From positions 1 through 5,890 of the forward strand of contig JBJEQH010000231.1 of the NCBI GenBank assembly GCA_051881655.1: 5,890 nucleotides of DNA, in the 5' to 3' direction. The stretch comes from Heritagella sp051881655 (GTDB lineage Bacteria > Bacillota > Clostridia > Oscillospirales > Acutalibacteraceae). The notes beneath the pieces are model-generated. The model was not told the origin of the DNA, searched no databases, and was given only the letters and a program-made list of their open reading frames with translations. Positions within the stretch are counted from its first letter, which is position 1. Every line of letters begins with the position of its first letter. The position numbers and the translations under genes were made by a program. Positions 1 through 5,545 of the stretch are shown here, in pieces.

Positions 1-927
1 TCGTGCCCCCAAATTCTGGCCGCAATAGGTGGACATAGTGGTTCCCATGGCGTCATACGCACAGTTAAACATCATTTGCACCTTCATGGCTGCCGTCATC
101 GAAGCCACGGCATCCGATCCCAACGAGTTAACCGCACTGGAGAGAATGACGGAGCCAATCGCCGTAATGGAGTTCTGCAGTCCCATGGGAAGCCCGATAT
201 TACACAGCACTTTGATATGAATCCGGCTGGGGGCCCATTCCCCTTTTCGCACATGAACAATCGGCAGGCAGCGGATCATATACCATACGCACAGAAGTCC
301 GGAGACCAGCTGGGAGAGAATGGTTGCCCAGGCAGCTCCCGCACACCCCATTTTGAATACCAGAATAAACAGCAGATCCAGGCCGATATTGAGGAAAGAA
401 GAAAAAATCAGAAAATACAGGGGCCGTTTGCTGTCCCCCAGCGCACGCATAATGGCCGAGGAAAGATTGTAGAGAATCGTAGCAGGAATCCCTAAAAGGA
501 TCACGAAAAAATAGCTGTAGGCATCCTGCTTGATATTGGTCGGGGTTTGCATCCAGGTTAAAATCTGCCAGGCGAGCAGAGTGGTCACCGTTGTCACAAT
601 AACAGCGATGGCGGCCCCCACCCAAATGCTGTTAGCCACAAACTTTCGCAGGTTTTCCTCATCTTTTGCCCCAAAGCGCTGGGCAATGGGGATGGCCATG
701 CCGGCACAGGAACCCAGGCAGAAACCGATAATTAGAAACTGCAGGGATCCCACAGAGCCGACAGCCGCCAGGGCATTCACGCCCAGATACTGTCCGACAA
801 TGATCGTGTCGACCATACTGTACATCTGCTGAAACAGGTTTCCCAAAATCAGCGGCAGGGCAAAGCTGAGGATCAGACCCATGGGCTTACCGTTGGTCAT
901 GTCTTTTGTGGCACTTCTGCTTGCCAT
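1..927 (-). CDS. MATE family efflux transporter, N-terminal 309 residues (C-terminus beyond window start)
   Basis: Predicted inner-membrane antiporter of the MATE (multi-antimicrobial extrusion) family, which exports cationic drugs or metabolites in exchange for Na+ or H+. The protein begins MASRSATKDMTNGKPMG and continues with a long series of hydrophobic helices. Family hallmarks are the early stretch LILSFALPLILGNLFQQMY followed by SMVDTIIVGQYLG (about residues 18-50), the cytoplasmic loop with AQRFGAKDEENLR, and the loop AIMRALGDSKRPL before the next helix. Family members have about 450 residues and 12 helices, so roughly a third is missing past position 1, where the reading frame is still open. 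The start at 927 is the first in-frame ATG after an in-frame TGA at 940-942. Its ribosome binding site is weak (GGAAAG/GTGAGACG-like purines upstream). A sigma-A promoter lies about 55 bases upstream. The substrate cannot be inferred. Family assignment is very secure. Confidence 0.95.
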   Translation of the reverse strand, partial: MASRSATKDMTNGKPMGLILSFALPLILGNLFQQMYSMVDTIIVGQYLGVNALAAVGSVGSLQFLIIGFCLGSCAGMAIPIAQRFGAKDEENLRKFVANSIWVGAAIAVIVTTVTTLLAWQILTWMQTPTNIKQDAYSYFFVILLGIPATILYNLSSAIMRALGDSKRPLYFLIFSSFLNIGLDLLFILVFKMGCAGAAWATILSQLVSGLLCVWYMIRCLPIVHVRKGEWAPSRIHIKVLCNIGLPMGLQNSITAIGSVILSSAVNSLGSDAVASMTAAMKVQMMFNCAYDAMGTTMSTYCGQNLGAR

Positions 928-955
928 GTTTACTTCGTCTCACTTTCCATACAAA

Positions 956-986
956 AATTATATAATTACTAAACGAATCAATTATA
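956..986. repeat. AT-rich palindromes overlapping the MATE promoter -10 region (possible operator)
   Basis: AATTATATAATT at 956-967 is a perfect 12-base palindrome. In addition TATAATT (961-967) and AATTATA (980-986) form a 7-bp inverted repeat with a 12-base spacer. The right arm overlaps the -10 box and the left arm lies where transcription would have just started, which is a typical place for a repressor such as a MarR- or TetR-type drug-response regulator to bind. No regulator gene is visible in the window. AT-rich DNA forms such repeats easily, so this stays tentative. Confidence 0.3.
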
Positions 987-1009
987 ATCCTTTTTTCTTT
1001 TAATAACAA
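981..1009 (-). promoter_or_regulatory. Sigma-A promoter for the MATE gene
   Basis: On the - strand the sequence reads TTGTTA (1009-1004), a 17-base spacer, then a perfect TATAAT (986-981). It lies in an AT-rich gap and points at the MATE start codon at 927. Spacing and the -10 box are ideal, and the -35 box matches TTGACA at four of six positions. The same stretch also carries a perfect TATAAT on the + strand (983-988), but without a convincing -35 partner at 17 bases. Confidence 0.6.
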
Positions 1010-1097
1010 GAGAAAGTTTTCCAAGATGCATAAGGCGGGAGGATTTGTCCATACTGTTCTCAAACCCAATCTTTTCAGGAAAGGAAGCCATATCGTT

Positions 1098-1295
1098 ATG
1101 CTGGATAAAATTGCGCTGTCACTGCTGATTATTGGCGGCATCAATTGGGGGCTTCTCGGGCTCTTTCAATTTGATCTGGTTGCCTGGATTTTCGGTGGAC
1201 AGGAAGCGGTTCTCAGCCGCATTATCTATGTCCTGATTGCCATATGTGCGCTATGGTGCATTTCTCTGCTCTTCAGAGATCACGACAGCACATAA
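1098..1295 (+). CDS. DUF378 family small membrane protein (65 aa)
   Basis: Small integral membrane protein of unknown function. The sequence begins MLDKIALSLLIIGGINWGLL and has two predicted membrane helices (about residues 4-30 and 41-58). The motif GGINWGLLGLF (residues 13-23), followed by FDLVAWIFG, is the signature of DUF378 (YuzA-like) proteins. The C-terminus is short and polar (FRDHDST). I chose the ATG at 1098 because family members start directly at LDKIAL and because a purine-rich ribosome binding site (AGGAAAGGAAG, 1077-1087) precedes it by ten bases. An ATG at 1026 would add 24 residues with no family similarity and has a poor ribosome binding site. The gene is divergent from the MATE gene and ends three bases before a strong terminator. 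Its promoter is not clear. Family call is good; cellular role is unknown. Confidence 0.86.
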   Translation: MLDKIALSLLIIGGINWGLLGLFQFDLVAWIFGGQEAVLSRIIYVLIAICALWCISLLFRDHDST

Positions 1296-1297
1296 GC

Positions 1298-1338
1298 AAA
1301 AGGCGGCAAGAACCTTTAGAGGTTCCTGCCGCCTTTTT
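1298..1338. terminator. Bidirectional intrinsic terminator between DUF378 and ackA
   Basis: The stem pairs 1298-1308 (AAAAGGCGGCA) with 1327-1337, has one A/C mismatch, and continues as GAACCT/AGGTTC around the loop TTAG (1316-1319). On the + strand the stem runs into TTTTT, ending the DUF378 transcript. On the - strand it runs into TTTTGCTT, ending the ackA transcript. Its position between the stop codons of two convergent genes fits dual use. Confidence 0.92.
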
Positions 1339-1361
1339 ATCATCTTTTTGCGGGCTTTTGC

Positions 1362-2588
1362 TTATTTCTCCATACCCAGAACAATGTCACGGGTATCCCG
1401 TGCAATGACAAGCTCTTCATTGGTGGGGATAACAAAAACCGGAATTCTCGAGTCCTTCGCAGAAATCAGGCCGGCACCATCCACGCCGCCCTTTCCGTGG
1501 ATATATTCCTCATTGACAACCTCATCCACCTTGATGCCAAAGGAATCCAGGTTCGCGCAGATGCGTCTGCGCAGCTGCGGCTGATTCTCACCCAGTCCGG
1601 CGGTGAAAACAATGGCGTCGCAGCCGTCCATGGCGGCCATATAGCTGCCGATGAACTTCTTCACTTCATAGGCCAGCATCTTGTGGGCCAGTGCTGCCTT
1701 TTCGTCCCCATGTTCCTCTGCTGCACTGACATCGCGGTCATCCGAGAAGCCACAGATGCCATACAGGCCGGATTTCTTATTCAGCAGCTCGCTCATCTCC
1801 TGAGCGGTTACGCCTTCCTTCTCTGCGATAAAGGTAATGACAGAGGGATCCAGGTCGCCCGAACGGGTTCCCATCATAAAGCCGCCCAGAGGAGTCAGGC
1901 CCATGCTGGTATCCACAACTTTTCCGTTCTTAACGGCAGCCAGCGAAGAGCCATTGCCCAGATGGCAGGTGATGATCTTCAGATCCTCAATGTTCTTCCC
2001 CATCATTTCCGCACAGCGATGGGAAACATACCGGTGGGAAGTCCCGTGGAAGCCATAACGGCGAACGCTGTATTTCTCATAATATTCATAGGGGATGGCG
2101 TACATGTATGCTTCCGGCGGCATCGTGGAGTGGAATGCCGTATCAAATACCACAACTTCCGGTACATCTTCTCCGAAAACGGCGCGGCAGGCTTCAATGC
2201 CCTGCACATGGGCGGCATTGTGGAGCGGAGCCAGCGGAATCAGGGACTTGATCCCCTCGATCACCTGGTCGTCAACCAGCACGGATTTATTGAACAGAGC
2301 GCCGCCCTGCACAACACGGTGGCCAATGGCGGTCACTTCGCCCAGCTCTTTCAGTACGCCGTATTCTTCGTTCAGCAGAGCGTTTTTAACCTGCGTAAAG
2401 GCAGCCGTGTGATCCTTCATCGCAACATCGTATTTCACCGACTGACCGCTCGCCGTTTTATACGAAAACACACCCACATCCTGCCCGATTCGCTCACAGT
2501 TGCCTTTGCAGATCATCTCTTCATTTTCCATATCAATCAGCTGATATTTCAGGGATGAACTGCCGGCGTTAATTACCAGAACCTTCAT
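1362..2588 (-). CDS. ackA: Acetate kinase (EC 2.7.2.1)
   Basis: Cytoplasmic enzyme that interconverts acetyl phosphate + ADP and acetate + ATP, usually the last, ATP-yielding step of acetate fermentation with phosphotransacetylase. The 408-residue protein is of normal length (about 400) and complete. Visible family motifs: N-terminal MKVLVINAGSSSLKYQL phosphate-binding motif (Asn7); GHRVVQGG with Arg91; VVFDTAFH with Asp149; GFHGTSHRYV (179-188) with His181; CHLGNGSS (208-215); MGLTPLGGFMMGTRSGDLDP (229-248) with Arg242; FTAGLGENQ (328-336); and PTNEELVIARDT (388-399) holding the conserved catalytic glutamate. All expected active-site residues are present. The ATG at 2588 is chosen over an upstream in-frame ATG at 2660 because it gives the canonical N-terminus and has AGGAGG ten bases upstream. 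No pta gene is adjacent. The neighbour tmcAL is divergent. The leader contains a terminator-like hairpin. Confidence 0.98.
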   Translation of the reverse strand: MKVLVINAGSSSLKYQLIDMENEEMICKGNCERIGQDVGVFSYKTASGQSVKYDVAMKDHTAAFTQVKNALLNEEYGVLKELGEVTAIGHRVVQGGALFNKSVLVDDQVIEGIKSLIPLAPLHNAAHVQGIEACRAVFGEDVPEVVVFDTAFHSTMPPEAYMYAIPYEYYEKYSVRRYGFHGTSHRYVSHRCAEMMGKNIEDLKIITCHLGNGSSLAAVKNGKVVDTSMGLTPLGGFMMGTRSGDLDPSVITFIAEKEGVTAQEMSELLNKKSGLYGICGFSDDRDVSAAEEHGDEKAALAHKMLAYEVKKFIGSYMAAMDGCDAIVFTAGLGENQPQLRRRICANLDSFGIKVDEVVNEEYIHGKGGVDGAGLISAKDSRIPVFVIPTNEELVIARDTRDIVLGMEK

Positions 2589-2598
2589 TTTGTCTTGT

Positions 2599-2604
2599 CC
2601 TCCT
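2599..2604 (-). promoter_or_regulatory. Ribosome binding site of ackA (decides the start)
   Basis: Perfect AGGAGG on the - strand, ten bases before the ATG at 2588. It fixes the start at MKVLVINAGSSS and excludes the longer frame that begins at 2660. Confidence 0.9.
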
Positions 2605-2620
2605 ACTTTGTGGTATGGAA

Positions 2621-2631
2621 TGGTGGAAAAC
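2621..2631 (-). repeat. Inverted repeat arm A (11 bp) in the ackA leader
   Basis: TGGTGGAAAAC on the + strand, or GTTTTCCACCA on the - strand. The identical 11-mer GTTTTCCACCA occurs on the + strand at 2766-2776. Here it lies 17 bases upstream of the ackA ribosome binding site, in ackA sense orientation. Confidence 0.5.
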
Positions 2632-2663
2632 CGTACATCGAAAAAATATCCCGAAAGCACGAC

Positions 2664-2702
2664 AAAAAAGCAGAAAAGTTTCCAATCTTTTCTGCACTTT
2701 TT
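2664..2702 (-). terminator. Terminator-like hairpin in the ackA 5' leader (possible attenuator)
   Basis: Perfect 9-bp stem GCAGAAAAG (2670-2678) / CTTTTCTGC (2687-2695) with an 8-base loop. Read on the - strand, the stem is followed at once by TTTTTT, the form of an intrinsic terminator; read on the + strand it is followed by AC and then TTTTT (2698-2702). The only coding frame downstream on the - strand is ackA, whose ATG is 75 bases further on, and the nearest - strand promoter candidate is upstream of the hairpin. It could therefore attenuate ackA transcription. The stem is rather AT-rich, so it may instead be a protein-binding palindrome or only weakly active. Confidence 0.5.
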
Positions 2703-2722
2703 GCTTGTAACCAGCCAAACAT

Positions 2723-2731
2723 TGCTGTAAT
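2723..2731 (+). promoter_or_regulatory. Candidate extended -10 element for the tmcAL operon
   Basis: TGC followed by TGTAAT (2726-2731) forms an extended -10 element matching TATAAT at five of six positions. The possible -35 boxes (TTGTAA 2705-2710, TTGCTT 2701-2706) have off-optimal spacing of 15 or 19 bases. It sits back to back with the ackA promoter candidate. Tentative. Confidence 0.3.
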
Positions 2732-2733
2732 AT

Positions 2734-2762
2734 ATGATAGTACAAAAACTTTATAAATTCAA
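2734..2762 (-). promoter_or_regulatory. Candidate sigma-A promoter for ackA
   Basis: On the - strand: TTGAAT (2762-2757), a 17-base spacer, then TATCAT (2739-2734). The -10 box matches consensus at five of six positions and the -35 at four of six. Transcription would start near 2727, giving a leader of about 140 bases that includes the hairpin at 2664-2702. A weaker alternative is TTGGTG-16-TATAAA a little upstream on the same strand. Confidence 0.45.
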
Positions 2763-2765
2763 GGA

Positions 2766-2776
2766 GTTTTCCACCA
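2766..2776 (+). repeat. Inverted repeat arm B (11 bp) between the tmcAL ribosome binding site and its ATG
   Basis: GTTTTCCACCA on the + strand, starting at the last base of the ribosome binding site AAGGAG (2761-2766) and ending three bases before the ATG at 2780. It is the exact reverse complement of 2621-2631, so each divergent gene carries the same 11-mer in its own sense orientation just upstream of its start. Confidence 0.5.
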
Positions 2777-2779
2777 AAA

Positions 2780-3964
2780 ATGGAACAAAAACCTTCTGTT
2801 TCCGGCACGATTTGCGAACTGAATCCTCTTCACCGCGGTCATGCTCTTCTGCTGTCCCGGATGCGGGCCTGCAGTGATCTTGTGGTTTGCGCCATGAGCG
2901 GCTTTTTCGTTCAGCGCGGGGAACCTGCCCTTCTCTCTCCCTGGGCCAGGGCGGAAATGGCCCTCGCCTGCGGAGCGGACCTGGTTGTGCTTCTTCCGGT
3001 TTCGTTCGCTGTCAGCCGTGCAGAACGCTTTGCCTGGGGCGGCGTCCGTCTGCTCTCTTCTCTGGGCGTGGATACACTGTGGTTTGGAAGCGAATGCGGG
3101 GACGCCCGCCAATTGGACCACTTGGCAGAAATTCTGCTGTCGCCGGAATTTTCACAAGCCCTTCGCCCCTATCTTGCAGAAGGACTGTCGTTTGCCCATG
3201 CGCGCACGCGGGCCGTTCGGGATTTGCTGGGGGACGCGGCTGCCGGTCTGCTGCGGGGGGCTAATAACACGCTGGGAACGGAATACGCCAAAGCAAACCG
3301 CCTGCTTGATCATCCCCTCTCCCTTTTTTCTGTACCCCGAAAAGGGGCCGGGCACGATGAATCCCTGGTGCCGGATACCCTTTTTCAAAGCGCTTCCCAT
3401 TTGCGGAAGATGGAACAGCAGGGGCAGTCCATCGCCCCCTTCCTGCCGGAAGCGGCTGCTTCCATTTTTGCCCGGGAAAAGGAGCGCGGTTGTCTGTGCC
3501 GCCTCTCTTCCATGGAACCCGCTATCCTCTCTTTTCTCCGCCGGATGCACCCCGCGGATTTTTCCAATCTGCCGGATTGCAGTGAAGGGATCGAAAGGCG
3601 CCTGTACCATGCGGTGCGCGAAAACAGCACACTCTCCTCGGTATTGGAGCACGCCAAGACCAAGCGGTACACCATGGCGCGCCTGCGGCGAATGGCTTTG
3701 CATGCTTTTCTCAATCTTTCGGAAGACCGATTGCCCCCGGACATTCCTTTTGCCTTTGTCCTGGGCATCAGCGAGCGCGGGCTGCGCTATGCGGCCCAAT
3801 GTTCCTTCCCGCTGGTGATGAACCACCGGCAGATGCTCTCCCTCCCCACCGGCTCAAAAATTCTTTTGGATCAGGAACGTTTTGCCTGTGACCAGTTTTC
3901 ACTGTTTCAGGATCGTCCGGGCCCCTGCGGGATGTTTGACCGTCATCCCTTTGTCAAGTTCTGA
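2780..3964 (+). CDS. tmcAL: tRNA(Met) cytidine acetate ligase TmcAL (YlbM family)
   Basis: Predicted cytoplasmic enzyme that activates acetate with ATP to acetyl-adenylate and transfers the acetyl group to the wobble cytidine (C34) of elongator tRNA-Met, forming ac4C; this chemistry is known for the Bacillus YlbM family. At 394 residues the length is normal. An HxGH nucleotidyltransferase motif is seen in NPLHRGH (15-21), then SGFFVQRGEPALL (40-52), ADLVVLLP (66-73), WFGSECGD (101-108), NNTLGTEYAKA (162-172), SASHLRK (204-210), SEGIERRL (268-275) and the tRNA-binding type stretch TKRYTMARLRR (294-304). Some usually conserved positions appear changed (Leu17, Arg19, Phe42). The ribosome binding site AAGGAG (2761-2766) stands a rather long 13 bases before the ATG. 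It is divergent from ackA and is followed after 21 bases by the mutarotase-like gene, so these two probably share a transcript. Confidence 0.92.
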   Translation: MEQKPSVSGTICELNPLHRGHALLLSRMRACSDLVVCAMSGFFVQRGEPALLSPWARAEMALACGADLVVLLPVSFAVSRAERFAWGGVRLLSSLGVDTLWFGSECGDARQLDHLAEILLSPEFSQALRPYLAEGLSFAHARTRAVRDLLGDAAAGLLRGANNTLGTEYAKANRLLDHPLSLFSVPRKGAGHDESLVPDTLFQSASHLRKMEQQGQSIAPFLPEAAASIFAREKERGCLCRLSSMEPAILSFLRRMHPADFSNLPDCSEGIERRLYHAVRENSTLSSVLEHAKTKRYTMARLRRMALHAFLNLSEDRLPPDIPFAFVLGISERGLRYAAQCSFPLVMNHRQMLSLPTGSKILLDQERFACDQFSLFQDRPGPCGMFDRHPFVKF

Positions 3965-3985
3965 TGAATAAAGGAGTTCTTACAA

Positions 3986-4927
3986 ATGGAATTAAAGGAA
4001 TTTCTCCACCCGGATTTTGGTAAGTGTGTTTCCATATCCAATGGAACATTGAAAGCGGCGGTGACCATTGATTTTGGCCCCCGCATCATTCATCTTTCGC
4101 TGAATGACGGCCCCAATATTCTGTATCAGGATGTCGAGCGGGTACACCGAATTGACGGGGAAATCTTCCGCCGGTATTTCGGTGAAGACAAGACGTATTA
4201 CCAATACGGAGGGCACCGTCTGTGGATCAGCCCGGAGGAACTGCCGATCACTTATTTTCCGGATAACGACCCGGTCACCTATTCCATTACGGATGAGGGG
4301 ATCCGTTTTGTTCCTCCCGAGCAAAAGAGCCGCGGTATACAGACCAGCTTCTCTCTGTTGATGAATGAAACCGGGAATGAGCTGATGATTATTCACGAGG
4401 CCATCAATAAGAGCTCGGAACCCCACACCATGTCTCTGTGGCCCATTACGGCGCTGCGTGCCGGTGGAACCGTCATTCTGCCCCAGAACCCGGTGGATCT
4501 GAACCGCAGCCGGCAGCCCAATCGGGTTCTGGCCCTGTGGCCGTATACCGATCTGGCGGATCCCCGTGTGCACTGGGGAAAGGAATATATTACCGTACGC
4601 CAAATCCCCAATATGGATGAGCATTTTAAATTCGGCGCAGATGCCCTGCCCGGGTGGGCTGCGTATCAGTGGGAAGATCAGCTTCTTATCAAGCACTTTG
4701 TCCATAATCTGCAGGCGCTGTACCCGGATGGCGGCGTTTCCTTTGAATGCTATGTCAATGCGCACTGCGCAGAGATTGAAACACTCAGCCCCCTTTACCG
4801 GGTCGAACCCAAAGAAACCATTCGCCATGTGGAACAGCTCTCCCTGCAGAAGTGCAGCCCGCTGTCTCCGGAGGACCTGGAAGACGAAGAAAAACTCGCC
4901 CGGCACATGCAGCACCTGGGTTTGTAA
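3986..4927 (+). CDS. Galactose-mutarotase-fold protein, DUF4380-like (aldose epimerase superfamily)
   Basis: Predicted 313-residue cytoplasmic protein of the galactose mutarotase-like beta-sandwich superfamily, with no signal peptide or membrane segment. Supporting motifs: TIDFGPRIIHLSL (28-40), typical of the first strands; YGGHRLWISPEE (74-85), the GGHRLW signature of the DUF4380-like group; NELMIIHEAINKSSEP (131-146); LWPITAL (151-157) and ILPQNP (164-169); YVNAHCAEIETLSPL (256-270) and VEPKETIRHVEQLSL (273-287), resembling the C-terminal acidic strand and the closing 'G-E-x-x-x-H-x-E-x-W' strand of epimerases. A role in binding or epimerising a sugar or glycan is an inference; the substrate is unknown and the protein may not be an enzyme. 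The ribosome binding site AAGGAG (3971-3976) stands nine bases before the ATG, only 21 bases after the tmcAL stop, which indicates an operon. Terminators follow directly. Confidence 0.82.
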   Translation: MELKEFLHPDFGKCVSISNGTLKAAVTIDFGPRIIHLSLNDGPNILYQDVERVHRIDGEIFRRYFGEDKTYYQYGGHRLWISPEELPITYFPDNDPVTYSITDEGIRFVPPEQKSRGIQTSFSLLMNETGNELMIIHEAINKSSEPHTMSLWPITALRAGGTVILPQNPVDLNRSRQPNRVLALWPYTDLADPRVHWGKEYITVRQIPNMDEHFKFGADALPGWAAYQWEDQLLIKHFVHNLQALYPDGGVSFECYVNAHCAEIETLSPLYRVEPKETIRHVEQLSLQKCSPLSPEDLEDEEKLARHMQHLGL

Positions 4928-4956
4928 AAAAACTCTTTCAAAAGATTCTTCGAAAG
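4926..4956 (-). terminator. Second, tandem terminator for the GNAT transcript
   Basis: On the - strand the RNA would form CUUUCGAAG / UUUUGAAAG with loop AAUC (nine pairs, two of them G-U; positions 4956-4935), followed by AG and seven T (4932-4926). It lies just after the main hairpin at 4959-4993 and overlaps the stop codon of the convergent gene. On the + strand it has no T tract, so it would serve only the - strand. Confidence 0.5.
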
Positions 4957-4958
4957 TA

Positions 4959-4993
4959 AAAAGGAAGCCATGGATTCTCCATGGCTTCCTTTT
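4959..4993. terminator. Bidirectional intrinsic terminator (16-bp perfect stem)
   Basis: Stem 4959-4974 (AAAAGGAAGCCATGGA) pairs perfectly with 4978-4993 around the loop TTC. On the + strand the stem ends in TTTT and is followed by GTTA, closing the tmcAL/mutarotase operon. On the - strand it ends in TTTTT, closing the GNAT transcript, whose stop codon begins two bases away. Confidence 0.93.
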
Positions 4994-4994
4994 G

Positions 4995-5465
4995 TTATAC
5001 GTCTCTCCATTTTTCCAGCCGGTACAGCTGTTCCTCATCCGTCTGGGTATTTCCGTTTTTATAAGTATACCCCATTTTCTGATAAAAAGCACAGGCCGTG
5101 ATGGAAGCGGGAATCTCAATCCGACGGGCGCGCAGGAAATATTCATCCTGCTCCAGGGTTTCGATGATTTTACGGCCAATCCCCTTTCCCTGGTAGTCCG
5201 GATGAACAAAAATGGTGAACAGACTGCTCTCCTCCTGCTTTCCCCAGTACGGGCCAATCGCACCGCAGCCCACGATCTGCCCCGCTTCACAGACGACATA
5301 AAAGTGTGTCCACTTGGCGCGGTCAATCAAAAAATCGGGCGTCATTAACGCAACTTCTTTTTCAATGTAGTCGGCGCTGTAGTCCCGGCTGTTCGTAACC
5401 CGCAGGGTTTTTGCAATCAAAGCGGATACCTCACCGGCATCCCTTTCTTCAAATTTTCGGATCAT
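4995..5465 (-). CDS. GNAT family N-acetyltransferase (156 aa)
   Basis: Predicted cytoplasmic acetyl-CoA-dependent N-acetyltransferase. The single GNAT domain fills the whole protein: N-terminal strand and helix IRKFEERDAGEVSALIAKTL (2-21), central strand FYVVCEAGQIVGCGAIGPY (55-73), motif A with TIFVHPDYQGKGIGRKIIETL (84-104), whose QGKGIG loop (92-97) binds the acetyl-CoA pyrophosphate, and motif B with ITACAFYQKMGY (122-133), where the Tyr/Phe-rich FYxKMGY element is typical. The substrate (amine, peptide or antibiotic) cannot be read from the sequence. The start at 5465 is well supported by AGGAGG (5475-5480) nine bases upstream. The NagB-like gene lies 80 bases upstream on the same strand with no terminator visible between them, so cotranscription is possible. 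It is convergent with the mutarotase-like gene. Confidence 0.93.
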   Translation of the reverse strand: MIRKFEERDAGEVSALIAKTLRVTNSRDYSADYIEKEVALMTPDFLIDRAKWTHFYVVCEAGQIVGCGAIGPYWGKQEESSLFTIFVHPDYQGKGIGRKIIETLEQDEYFLRARRIEIPASITACAFYQKMGYTYKNGNTQTDEEQLYRLEKWRDV

Positions 5466-5545
5466 TTTTCTTTACCTCCTGGTTTTTTCGGACAGAGAAC
5501 GGCCGCAGAAGGCGCTTCCCAAGCCGAAGAAAACAGAGAGGACCG

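Noticed and set aside
1026..1097. An upstream ATG that would extend the DUF378 protein by 24 residues
   Set aside because: The extension is polar and unlike the family N-terminus, and the ribosome binding site at 1077-1087 fits the ATG at 1098.
1497..2558. A 353-codon open frame on the + strand opposite ackA
   Set aside because: It lies wholly antisense to a complete ackA with all catalytic motifs, has no family resemblance and no ribosome binding site. It results from codon bias in the real gene.
2589..2660. An upstream in-frame ATG that would lengthen AckA by 24 residues
   Set aside because: The added residues do not fit the family and the perfect AGGAGG belongs to the ATG at 2588.
2675..2690. 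A possible CcpA cre site in the ackA leader (TGGAAACTTTTCTG on the - strand)
   Set aside because: It lacks the central CG and the terminal CA of the cre consensus; the match comes from the hairpin sequence itself.
3992..5326. A 444-codon open frame on the - strand across the mutarotase-like gene, the terminators and part of the GNAT gene
   Set aside because: It crosses a strong bidirectional terminator and overlaps two well-supported genes; the translation is low in complexity and resembles no protein family.
5466..5545. A terminator or separate promoter between the NagB-like and GNAT genes
   Set aside because: Only short GC-rich self-complementary bits (such as CGGCCG and GAAGGCGCTTC) are present, without a T tract, and no -35/-10 pair of reasonable quality is visible on the - strand.
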